This document shows, piece after piece, positions 37,760 through 45,710 of a DNA stretch of 64,000 nt (its first letter is position 1; every line of letters starts with the position of its first letter). The notes beneath the pieces are model-generated. The model was not told where the DNA came from, made no database searches, and saw only the letters and a program-made list of their open reading frames with translations. This DNA comes from Pelagibaculum spongiae (GTDB taxonomy: Bacteria; Pseudomonadota; Gammaproteobacteria; Enterobacterales; Pelagibaculaceae): positions 124,001-188,000 of the forward strand of contig NZ_QDDL01000006.1 of NCBI RefSeq assembly GCF_003097315.1. Direction: 5' to 3'. A program made the translations under genes and the position numbers.

Positions 37760-38750
37760 AGTTTATTATGTTGCTTTCCTGGCTTTAGGGAGCGAAGTAG
37801 AGTTGTTCCTAGCGAATTACCTATTTTAGAACGATCCATATCGGCTCGCCCAGAGGATTAGAGCAATCAATAGAACACCGCTTTACTAGCCAGCAATCCC
37901 AAGCATTGAGTATTGAAGAACTTGAAGATGCACCGCCAGTTAATTCCCCTATTCTTTTTGAAAATATTGGTGCAAAAAAATATCTGAAAAAAATTTACGT
38001 ATTGTATTGAATAATATTCATATTGAAGATGTCAGGGAAAATTTTCAAAAGGTATATCTTAAACTAAGGCCTCGATTCGAAGAGTTTATTCGATCTACCG
38101 ATGGCCACTTATCTGTCTATAATGCTCTGGTGAGCTCTGAACATAAAAACAAACCGATAAAAAGAGGTGAAGTTGCCTCTTTGCTAGAACAAAAAAAGCA
38201 TGTATTTATAAATTATTATGTTTGTTTTATATCTGTCATGATGCCGAGTTTCTGTCGAGATATTGATAGCCCAATTTTTTATTTAAAGACAAGTCTTACT
38301 GGGTAGCTGATTTTTACTGATAAAAATAGTGACCCAGAAAAAGTGCAGTTCAAAGTTTACATTGAATATGATGAAGAAAGATTTCATGATTTATTGGCTG
38401 TAATTATAAGCTACATGGAAAAATACAAGGTCACATTTGATTTTAAAATAATAATTAAGAAGCCAGATGAAAACAGAACTGATTCTATGGTTTTATACTT
38501 TGTTGATTATGTTTCGGCACTGAAAGCTATGGGATTTATTGCTGAGTTTTCTTCGGATTTCATTTAGGTTGGAAGGCCTGCTGCATGTCTTTGGTCGTCA
38601 GAAAAAAATAACCTTTCAATGGGGGGTTGTTCCTGAGTTCAACAAAGGAATACTCAGAAATAACAATAAGTTTCCAGGTTCTTCATGGAATAAAAATGTT
38701 GCGTTTATTATGTTCAATGCAATGGTTATATTGGAAAAAATTATCTAAAA
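37760..38750 (+). pseudogene. Decayed gene remnant with several frameshifts
   Basis: No single long frame is present, but consecutive plus-strand frames hold protein-like sequence: SIEELEDAPPVNSPILFENI (about 37900-38009), then NNIHIEDVRENFQKVYLKLR to CRDIDSPIFY (38007-38306), then a shift to KDKSYWVADFY and VQFKVYIEYDEERFHD with DFKIIIKKPDENRTDSMVLYF (38343-38567). Each piece ends in a stop close to where the next begins, as expected of a gene with accumulated indels. The family is not recognised; the DFKIIIKKPDENRTDSMVLYF piece faintly recalls HopA1-type effector domains, at low confidence. Base composition is more AT-rich than in neighbouring genes. Confidence 0.5.
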
Positions 38751-38836
38751 GCTTTGGCACTCAAAATAATTATATAAAGTTAGTGGCTTTTGGGGTTTTT
38801 AGAAATAGATATTAATCCATTCAAAGTAAGTCGTGA

Positions 38837-39259
38837 TTAATGCTCTGGACTAAACACTCCAAACCCATCATCATCTGAAGTCATACGGGTATTATAGAAT
38901 TCAGATTTGCCGCAATAGTTGCAAATGACAGCATGAAATTTGTACCGTTCCCACTGAAACATGCTATCGCCATAGCTACCATCGGTAAAAATTTCTTTCT
39001 CGTGGTACTTCTCTCGCCCACAGCGCTGGCAACTCCAATCTGTAAGCGGGTCTCGCCGAGCCAATTCTTGGCTGATACGTTTGAGTTGTTGGTCGCTAGC
39101 CCAGCGTTTGCGGCGAGCTTGTTGTAATTCAACCAGTGTCATTTCTTCCAGATCTTTGTCTGTTAGAACTTTAGTGGGTTGCTTGACCAAGCCAAACATA
39201 GCGTCCTCAGAGTTTTGTGCAGCAGCACTATTATTATCAACTGATTGACTAAAGTGCAA
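38837..39259 (-). CDS. Zinc-ribbon protein, DUF2082-like C-terminus
   Basis: A 140-residue protein. The C-terminal half has two CxxC knuckles, CQRCGREKYHEKEIFTDGS and VICNYCGKSEFYNTRM, in the arrangement of the zinc_ribbon_13/DUF2082 family. The N-terminal half is charged and helical (LTDKDLEEMTLVELQQARRK). Two in-frame ATGs (first and residue 21) could serve as start. The function is unknown. It lies opposite a decayed gene, with AT-rich DNA on both sides. Confidence 0.65.
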   Translation of the reverse strand: MHFSQSVDNNSAAAQNSEDAMFGLVKQPTKVLTDKDLEEMTLVELQQARRKRWASDQQLKRISQELARRDPLTDWSCQRCGREKYHEKEIFTDGSYGDSMFQWERYKFHAVICNYCGKSEFYNTRMTSDDDGFGVFSPEH

Positions 39260-39785
39260 TTGGTAAGATCAATTTGAACAGGCAGAAGCTGTAAAAGTGC
39301 TACCAAGTGTAATCTGGATCAGTTAAATTAAACGGGAAATTTTTCTAACAATACTTCTTTTTATATGAATAATTCAAAAAAAATGTATTATTTTATTGCT
39401 TAAATTTAACTGAAATATAATTGAATTGGAGAGGGCAAATAATACAGTAGCAGCACAATGCCATTGCAGAAATATTACGCTGACTACGGCTGATATCTCT
39501 AGATAAATAACTTCATTATTGCCTAGAATGTGGTTGCTGTACACACTATGTGTCATCTAAAAAACTAAGAGTGACAATCAATGCCAGAATGTTAGATGAC
39601 GATAAATTAACTGAGCTGGCCGTGCAAAATTTCGATGGTGCAGACAGTTGGCAATATTTAGCCGAATAGCAGAGTAGGTTTACTGTAGCGATGGCTGGAT
39701 CATTCACCATCAACAGTGCGATTTTTACAGCTTAGGCTGCCCCAGTTACAATCAACTTTCTTGCGGGCCAATAAAGCTGATTTTC
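39260..39785. other. AT-rich intergenic stretch
   Basis: The left part (39300-39480) is very AT-rich. A short plus-strand frame at 39550-39669 would encode 39 residues (KKLRVTINARMLDDDKLTEL and more) from a GTG start, but it has no Shine-Dalgarno sequence and is not called. Nothing else was recognised. Confidence 0.4.
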
Positions 39786-40607
39786 ATGACTACTTCTACG
39801 ACACTTCCTAGACTGCTCGAGGCAAGCCAACTGTCTGAGCGGCTATCTGATCCCCAGATTTTATTGGTTGATATGGGCACTGCTGAGCGTTATCAACAGC
39901 AGCATATTCCAGGTGCTATTTTTCTAGACTACAACCTGCTCACGCTAAACCAGCAGCCAGCACCGGGGCTGTTACCGCCGCTATCACAGCTGAAGCAAAC
40001 ACTTGCCAGCCATGGTATTGATGGCAGTAAAACTATTATCGCTTATGACGATATGGGCGGCGGGCGCTCTGCTAGGTTGATGTGGGTGTTGGAGCAATTT
40101 GGCCTGAAAAATAGTTGTTATCTGAACGGTGGATTACCAAGTTGGATTCGAGCAGGTTTGCCATTGGAATCTGAGGTTAACTTGCCAGAAGTAGTTGATA
40201 ATCAATTTATTTTTAGCGGCAAGAGCTTGATTTCCAAGACCGAATTACTTGCTTTACTTGGTGAAGACCAGTTAGTGATATGGGATGCGCGATCACCCCA
40301 AGAATTTTCTGGTGAAAAGAAGCTGGCAAATTTAGCGGGGCATATTCCTGGTGCTGTGAATTTGGATTGGCGTAAAACTTGGTCAGCAGATGATGCAATG
40401 AGAATGTTGCCGCTGAAAGATTTGCAGCGACAATTGGATCAACAGGGAATTACTAAAGATAAATTAATAGTTACTCACTGTCAGACACACCATCGTTCAT
40501 CTTATACTTGGCTGATTATGACCCTTCTTGGATATTCGCGCGTCAAAGGCTATGCAGGATCTTGGGGCGAGTGGGGTAACAGTGATGACACCCCGGTAGA
40601 AAATTAA
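39786..40607 (+). CDS. Sulfurtransferase with two rhodanese domains
   Basis: A 273-residue tandem rhodanese. The N-terminal domain (about 10-125) has no catalytic Cys at its loop (AYDDMGGGRSARL), as usual. The C-terminal domain has IVTHCQTHHRSS with the active Cys. It transfers sulfur from thiosulfate or mercaptopyruvate to an acceptor. The same gene is found just upstream of psd in Pseudomonas, and here psd follows after 26 bases on the same strand. Confidence 0.88.
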   Translation: MTTSTTLPRLLEASQLSERLSDPQILLVDMGTAERYQQQHIPGAIFLDYNLLTLNQQPAPGLLPPLSQLKQTLASHGIDGSKTIIAYDDMGGGRSARLMWVLEQFGLKNSCYLNGGLPSWIRAGLPLESEVNLPEVVDNQFIFSGKSLISKTELLALLGEDQLVIWDARSPQEFSGEKKLANLAGHIPGAVNLDWRKTWSADDAMRMLPLKDLQRQLDQQGITKDKLIVTHCQTHHRSSYTWLIMTLLGYSRVKGYAGSWGEWGNSDDTPVEN

Positions 40608-40633
40608 TTACACGTTTTTTCAGGACACTATCC

Positions 40634-41512
40634 GTGAAACAAGACAATACAGAACGCCTGATTGCTGGAATCCAGCATGCCGTGCCACACCATTTACTGT
40701 CTCGATTGGTTGGAAGCTTGGCTGCCAATAAAGGTATGCCAAACCTGAAAAACAAAATCATTCACTGGTTTATCAAACGCTATCAAGTAGATCTGAGTCA
40801 AGCTGAGAGAGAAGATCCGGAAAGCTACGAAAGCTTCAACGACTTCTTTACCCGAAGTCTGAAGCAAGGGATGCGTCCATTACCAGAAGATGCCAAGCAA
40901 TTAGTATGTCCTGCAGACGGTGCGATTAGTCAGTTGGGTAATATTGAAAATGGCCGTATTTTTCAGGCAAAGGGTCATGACTATTCTCTGGCTGATTTAT
41001 TAGGTGGAAGTGAAGAACGAGCTGCGCCTTTTCAAGGCGGTAAGTTTGCCACGATTTATTTATCGCCAAAAGATTATCATCGAGTTCATATGCCGATTGC
41101 AGGCCGTTTGACGCAAATGGTGCATGTTCCAGGTCGTTTATTTTCAGTAAATCCTCTAACCGCCCGACAAGTGCCTAATCTGTTTGCTCGTAATGAGCGA
41201 GTGGTTGCTATTTTTGAAACTGAGATAGGTCCCGTCGCTTTAGTTCTGGTCGGCGCAATGATTGTTGCTGGTATTGAAACAGTCTGGTCTGGCCTAGTAA
41301 CACCACCGGCAGGCAAAGAAGTTCAGCAATGGGAATATCCAGAACAGGTTATTAAGCCAATTTGTCTTGAGCGCGGTGATGAAATGGGTCGATTCTTACT
41401 CGGTTCAACGGTGATTATGTTGCTGCCAGAAGGCAGTAGCGAGTGGGCTGAAAATTTGACCTCTGAATCAGTAGTTCGTATGGGTCAGTCGATGGGACAG
41501 ATTCTTAAGTAA
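40634..41512 (+). CDS. psd: Phosphatidylserine decarboxylase proenzyme
   Basis: A 292-residue decarboxylase that makes phosphatidylethanolamine at the inner membrane. The C-terminal self-cleavage site LGST (in GRFLLGSTVIMLLPEG) gives the pyruvoyl cofactor. The YESFNDFFTRSLKQGMRP, CPADGAISQLG and YLSPKDYHRVHMP segments carry the rest of the active site. The start is GTG with CAGGA upstream. Confidence 0.95.
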   Translation: MKQDNTERLIAGIQHAVPHHLLSRLVGSLAANKGMPNLKNKIIHWFIKRYQVDLSQAEREDPESYESFNDFFTRSLKQGMRPLPEDAKQLVCPADGAISQLGNIENGRIFQAKGHDYSLADLLGGSEERAAPFQGGKFATIYLSPKDYHRVHMPIAGRLTQMVHVPGRLFSVNPLTARQVPNLFARNERVVAIFETEIGPVALVLVGAMIVAGIETVWSGLVTPPAGKEVQQWEYPEQVIKPICLERGDEMGRFLLGSTVIMLLPEGSSEWAENLTSESVVRMGQSMGQILK

Positions 41513-41551
41513 CGCCACCAGTTTAAATTTTATTGCCTACGTGAATTCTTT

Positions 41552-41581
41552 TGGTAGCAGCGATAGCTTTCGCTGCTACCA
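41552..41581 (+). other. Strong hairpin downstream of psd
   Basis: TGGTAGCAGCGA pairs perfectly with TCGCTGCTACCA around TAGCTT, 39 bases after the psd stop codon. No T-run follows, so it is either a 3'-end stabiliser or a Rho-dependent end rather than a standard terminator. Confidence 0.5.
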
Positions 41582-41786
41582 TCAAAGTCTTTCGAAGCAA
41601 TGATTAAATTAAAGTGCATGTTCACTTAGCTCGCAGCGGCTAATAAGGTGCCATCAGTGCACTTTCTCTCCTCGTATAGCGGATTTTTATGTCGCAAATT
41701 TCGCCTTCAGCTTTACCTGATGCTGTCTCGCGCTATACTTCGTTTCCCCGGCTATGGAGCCGCTGAACTTTAAGTGAGCAATTATC

Positions 41787-42002
41787 ATGGCGCTTGAACA
41801 ACTAACTCAACTGGAAGGCCGGATTTCAGAAGTAATGGAACTGCTGAGCCTGCAGAAGATGGAAATTGAAGAACTGCGCGAAACCAAGTCTGATTTGGAA
41901 GCTGACAATCAGCGCTTGAAGGACGATATCAAGTCCTGGGAAGAACAATTGAGTGGTATTCTCGGCAAACTGGGTTCTGTAGAGGAAGAGGCGACTCTGT
42001 AA
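41787..42002 (+). CDS. zapB: Cell division coiled-coil protein ZapB-like
   Basis: A 71-residue protein that is almost entirely coiled coil (LTQLEGRISEVMELLSLQKM, EIEELRETKSDLEADNQRLK). Size and the LLSLQKMEIEELRE block fit ZapB, which binds ZapA at the Z ring and helps FtsZ assembly. ATG at 41787 follows TAAGTGAGC. As a short coiled coil, the family call rests on weak but consistent similarity. Confidence 0.75.
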   Translation: MALEQLTQLEGRISEVMELLSLQKMEIEELRETKSDLEADNQRLKDDIKSWEEQLSGILGKLGSVEEEATL

Positions 42003-42324
42003 TCTTTATACTCAGCTGGGGGGAAGTGCTTTGTACTGAACCCCAATGCTTTTCCCTTCTGATTCACCTGAAAAAATTCTTACAAAACCCCGCTGATTTT
42101 TAGAAACTTCTTCAATTAAAGTCAATTAACAGAATGACTTGCTACATCCTGTAACCTTTGCCACTAAAAGATAGAAAATGCTTGTGTTTTATTGATGCGG
42201 TAATAATTTAGAACTGCAATATAGAACGCCTGCCCGAAAACCAGCGTAGTTTTCTAACGGTTTTCAGACAGATTTCCAAGAATAATAATATGTTGATGCT
42301 ACAGCATTAACAAAAGGAGATCTC
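42003..42324. other. Intergenic region before the ceramidase gene
   Basis: No gene was recognised. An imperfect hairpin, GAAAACC (from 42236) with GGTTTTC (to about 42267), lies about 60 bases before the start codon. It may be part of the 5' leader of the ceramidase mRNA. Confidence 0.4.
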
Positions 42325-44313
42325 ATGAAGCACCTGGCAAATTTTGTTGTAGCTGCTTGTCTTTTTGTTGGCAGTTCAATCGCCAATGCATTTGAAAATA
42401 ATTATCTGGTGGGTGTTGGTAAAGCTGATATTACCGGATCTGCCGCTGAAGTCGTCATGCTGGGATATGCCAATCCTGACCAGAAATCCTCTGGAATTCA
42501 TACCCGTCAATTTGCCCGTGCTTTTATCATTGCTGACCCGGAAACAGCCAAGAGAATCGTCTTCGTTAATGCCGATGTCGGATTGTTATTTCAGTCAATC
42601 AAACAAGAAGTTTCCAGCCAATTAGCTCAAGAATTTCAAGGCTTATATGGCACTGAAAATGTTATTATTTCGGCAACTCACACTCATGCTGGACCCAGCG
42701 GGCAATCCCATTACACCTTATATAATGCGAGCGGTGCCGGTCATGCTAAAGAAAATTTTGACGTGTTGGTTGAAGGTATCGTTGATGCTGTGGCTCAAGC
42801 ACATAGCGACCTAGCCCCCGGAAGTGCATTGATCAACCAGGCAAATCTTGACGGTGTGGTTGCCAATCGTAGCATGCCAGCATTTTTGAAAAACCCAGGT
42901 GAAATTACAAAACTCTATCCAGATGGTATTGATAGTTTAATGACTTCGTTGTGGCTAGAGCAGTCAGGAAAAACGATTGGTCTATTAAACTGGTTTCCAG
43001 TTCATGGCGTTTCCATGAGCATGTTTAACACTTTATTATCTGGTGATAATAAAGGTTATGCCGAGTATTTATTTGAAAAAGAAATGGGCGATGATTTTGT
43101 GGCCGCATTTGCTCAAGGTAACAGTGGCGATTTAACACCAAACGTATGGTTAAATGGAAGGGGGCCTACTGAGGATGAATTTGAAAACACCCGTTTGGTT
43201 GGTTTTTGGCAGTACCAAAAAGCCATGCAAATGTTCTATGAAACAAAAGATCAGTTAAGCGGAGCGATTGATTATCGCCATGCCCATAAAAATATGAGCA
43301 TGCAAACTATTTCTAGTAAGTTTACTGGTAGCGAAGATCAGCAAACCTGCGTTGCTGCACTGGGGCCAGCATTTGCTGCTGGCACTGAAGATGGTCGCCC
43401 GGTAGAAATTTGGCATGAAGGCCAGACTAAAGCGGGGCTGTTGACTAAATTAGCTTCAACTATTTTATTCTTCCCAACAGAAGAAGATCGCGCTTGTCAC
43501 CAGCCAAAACCAATTTTGATCGCTACAGGTAAAGGTTTTCCTTATCCATGGACGCCTGAAGTGTTGCCGATAGCGCTACATCGAATTGGTCAGTTTGGCA
43601 TTATTGCCATGCCAGGCGAAGTTACCGTGGTCTCTGGCCACCGTTTGCGAGCGACTGCTGAAAAATATATGCCAGATCTTAAATACACTACGATTGCGGC
43701 GCTTTCTAATGCGTATTCTGGATATATCACAACCAATGAAGAATATTCTAGCCAGCAATATGAGGGCGGATCGACTCATTTTGGCCCTTGGACATTAGCG
43801 GCATACCGGCAAGTCTTAGCTGAATTGGCACAGGATATGTCTCAACAGCAATTAACTGCGGCGGGCCCCGAGCCTAGGGATTTATCTGACAAACAAATCA
43901 TCAATATTACCGGTGTGATTTGGGATAACGTACCTTTAGGGAAACGGTTTGGTCAGCAACGAGATACTAAAGATTTTCCTCGAAATTATCGCCGAGGAGA
44001 AACTGTAGTTGCTGAATTCTTTACAGGCCACCCTCGTAATGATTTCAGAAATGAAGATAGTTATTTGCAAGTGCAGCAACGGAAAGGTTTCCGCTGGGTA
44101 ACCATCGCTACAGATAATGATTGGGAAACCAAATATCACTGGAAACGCTTGAGCTGGTTTTGGGGAACATCCAAAGCAACTATCGAATGGACAATTCCTA
44201 ATGAACAAGCAAAAGGCACCTATCGTATTGTCCATAAGGGTGATCGTAAGCGTCCATTCTCAGGGAAAATTGTTAGCTTCGAAGGTAAGAGCAAAACATT
44301 CAAAGTTAAGTAA
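42325..44313 (+). CDS. Secreted neutral ceramidase
   Basis: A 662-residue neutral/alkaline ceramidase with a signal peptide (cleavage near SIANA-F). It resembles the Pseudomonas aeruginosa enzyme along its length. Zinc-site elements are seen: SATHTHAGPSG, FPVHGVSM, MPGEVTVVSG and the NEEYSSQQYEGGSTHFGPWT block; the C-terminal Ig-like domain has GHPRNDFRNEDSYLQV. Such enzymes split ceramide into sphingosine and fatty acid outside the cell. The expected nucleophile Ser (in NAGNLSPN of P. aeruginosa) is Thr271 here (NSGDLTPN). AAAGGAG lies eight bases before the ATG. Confidence 0.9.
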   Translation: MKHLANFVVAACLFVGSSIANAFENNYLVGVGKADITGSAAEVVMLGYANPDQKSSGIHTRQFARAFIIADPETAKRIVFVNADVGLLFQSIKQEVSSQLAQEFQGLYGTENVIISATHTHAGPSGQSHYTLYNASGAGHAKENFDVLVEGIVDAVAQAHSDLAPGSALINQANLDGVVANRSMPAFLKNPGEITKLYPDGIDSLMTSLWLEQSGKTIGLLNWFPVHGVSMSMFNTLLSGDNKGYAEYLFEKEMGDDFVAAFAQGNSGDLTPNVWLNGRGPTEDEFENTRLVGFWQYQKAMQMFYETKDQLSGAIDYRHAHKNMSMQTISSKFTGSEDQQTCVAALGPAFAAGTEDGRPVEIWHEGQTKAGLLTKLASTILFFPTEEDRACHQPKPILIATGKGFPYPWTPEVLPIALHRIGQFGIIAMPGEVTVVSGHRLRATAEKYMPDLKYTTIAALSNAYSGYITTNEEYSSQQYEGGSTHFGPWTLAAYRQVLAELAQDMSQQQLTAAGPEPRDLSDKQIINITGVIWDNVPLGKRFGQQRDTKDFPRNYRRGETVVAEFFTGHPRNDFRNEDSYLQVQQRKGFRWVTIATDNDWETKYHWKRLSWFWGTSKATIEWTIPNEQAKGTYRIVHKGDRKRPFSGKIVSFEGKSKTFKVK

Positions 44314-44339
44314 TCTAATAAAGAAATACTTTGAATTGT

Positions 44340-44378
44340 AAGCAACAAAAAAGGTCGTTAGGGCCTTTTTTGTTGCTT
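44340..44378. terminator. Bidirectional terminator between ceramidase and GNAT genes
   Basis: A 14-15 base pair perfect stem built on AGCAACAAAAAAGG / CCTTTTTTGTTGCT with a nine-base loop. It lies between convergent genes and has A/T runs on both strands. Confidence 0.85.
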
Positions 44379-44384
44379 GATTCT

Positions 44385-44861
44385 TTACGGCTTCTTGAAC
44401 TCAATTAAATGTGAGTCTTTGTTTATAGGTCGGGGAGATGATGAGGTGCGAATAAAACCGAGTTTTTTATAGAGTTGAATAGCCGGTAAATTCCTATCGA
44501 GTACCCATAAATAAACAGTGTTTTTATCGTAGTGATTGAAGTATTCCAAGCAAGCATTGATCAATCTGGTCGCAGTTCCAGACTTCCGATATTTTGAATC
44601 CACCATAACACCAATTAATGCCTTGTTGTTTCTGATGATGATTTCACAGCTTCCGATAAGTTGATCACCGAAAAAAGCCAATAAGTAAGGAACTTTATGA
44701 ACCCTATTGCTGGCAATCAACTCTTTGATTCTGGAAGTAGATGCAGGTTGCCCGACAAAACAAGAGTTCTCTTGGTAAATTTCAGACCATAACAATTGTA
44801 TTGATCGAGCATTCTTTATTTGAGCTTTTTTTAGCATCACAGATGGTTTGGTCATGGGCAA
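44385..44861 (-). CDS. GNAT family acetyltransferase
   Basis: A 158-residue N-acetyltransferase. The acetyl-CoA site is GVMVDSKYRKSGTATRLINA (near residue 90), preceded by the beta strand LIGSCEIIIRNNKALIG and followed by VYLWVLDRNLPAIQLYKKLGF. The acceptor substrate cannot be predicted. It is a single gene, convergent with the ceramidase. Confidence 0.85.
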   Translation of the reverse strand: MPMTKPSVMLKKAQIKNARSIQLLWSEIYQENSCFVGQPASTSRIKELIASNRVHKVPYLLAFFGDQLIGSCEIIIRNNKALIGVMVDSKYRKSGTATRLINACLEYFNHYDKNTVYLWVLDRNLPAIQLYKKLGFIRTSSSPRPINKDSHLIEFKKP

Positions 44862-45145
44862 CTCTGCTGTTGGTCTTTGAGCTTCAATATTGCTTGTGGA
44901 TCTGCAGGTTAAATATTATCTAATTAAAGCGTAAAAGATGCAAAAAATAATCTTTTTTTGCGATGCATGCGTTGTATTGCAATGATTTTTAAAAAGAGTA
45001 ATCTTCATAGTTAAGAGGATTTTTCGCTTGCTGAATCAGATAATAAATAATTTATTTGAATCAATTGGCATAGTGTAACGCTTATGCCCGAAATAAATGC
45101 GAAGACATAAGCGTGCTGGTAAAAATGGTAGTAAGGAGTTGCCTT

Positions 45146-45508
45146 ATGGATATCAAACAAAAACTGGTTGTTCCTTTGTTTATTGCACTGGCAATTGTTT
45201 GTATGAGTATCGCGACAGGATGTGCGGAAAAGTTACCACCGATTCCGCCCAGCCAAGTAACGGGTGAAGCTCAACAGGCTGCTTGTGGGCAAATGATAAT
45301 TGGTTATTCAAAACTGAATTTTCCAAAGTTAGGCAGTGCAAGCGCGCAACAACGTGAAGCACTCATTACACAAGCTAAAAGGATGAAAAGTGTGGGTGAC
45401 GGTAAGCATACTAATGCGCAATTGCCTGCGTTCTTGTGGGGTCAATCAGCTAGCGAAGAAAGTTTCCAGGCTGAATTAAAAATGTGCATGGATCAATATG
45501 CTCAATAG
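45146..45508 (+). CDS. Small lipoprotein of unknown function
   Basis: A 120-residue predicted lipoprotein. The signal peptide (LVVPLFIALAIVCMSIATGC) ends in a lipobox with Cys about residue 26 of this start. The mature part has two more Cys and no recognised domain. ATG at 45146 follows AAGGAG by seven bases; the frame is open to 45113 without a good site. It stands alone; about 280 bases on the left hold no gene. Confidence 0.7.
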   Translation: MDIKQKLVVPLFIALAIVCMSIATGCAEKLPPIPPSQVTGEAQQAACGQMIIGYSKLNFPKLGSASAQQREALITQAKRMKSVGDGKHTNAQLPAFLWGQSASEESFQAELKMCMDQYAQ

Positions 45509-45710
45509 CTTGGTTAACTTGTATGCTTTGCTTTGCTCTCCTCTGTCTGCGATACATACACCATGTAGCGCTGGCATTGCCTGACAGGGATGTTGGGCGC
45601 CTTCAACTATTGTTCTTCTTTAACCTTGTCAGCTTGTCTGAAAAAATTATGAATTCTCTGTGTAAACTGAGCTGACCGGTGCTGGTTGTACTTGTTAGCG
45701 TTAGTTAATC

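Noticed and set aside
39550..39669. 39-residue frame before the sulfurtransferase
   Set aside because: GTG start without Shine-Dalgarno and no similarity; kept only as a note in the intergenic entry.
39786..40607. Rhodanese judged inactive for lacking Cys in domain 1
   Set aside because: Tandem rhodaneses normally have the catalytic Cys only in the second domain, where CQTHHRSS is present.
41552..41581. Standard Rho-independent terminator after psd
   Set aside because: The hairpin is strong but no T-run follows on either strand.
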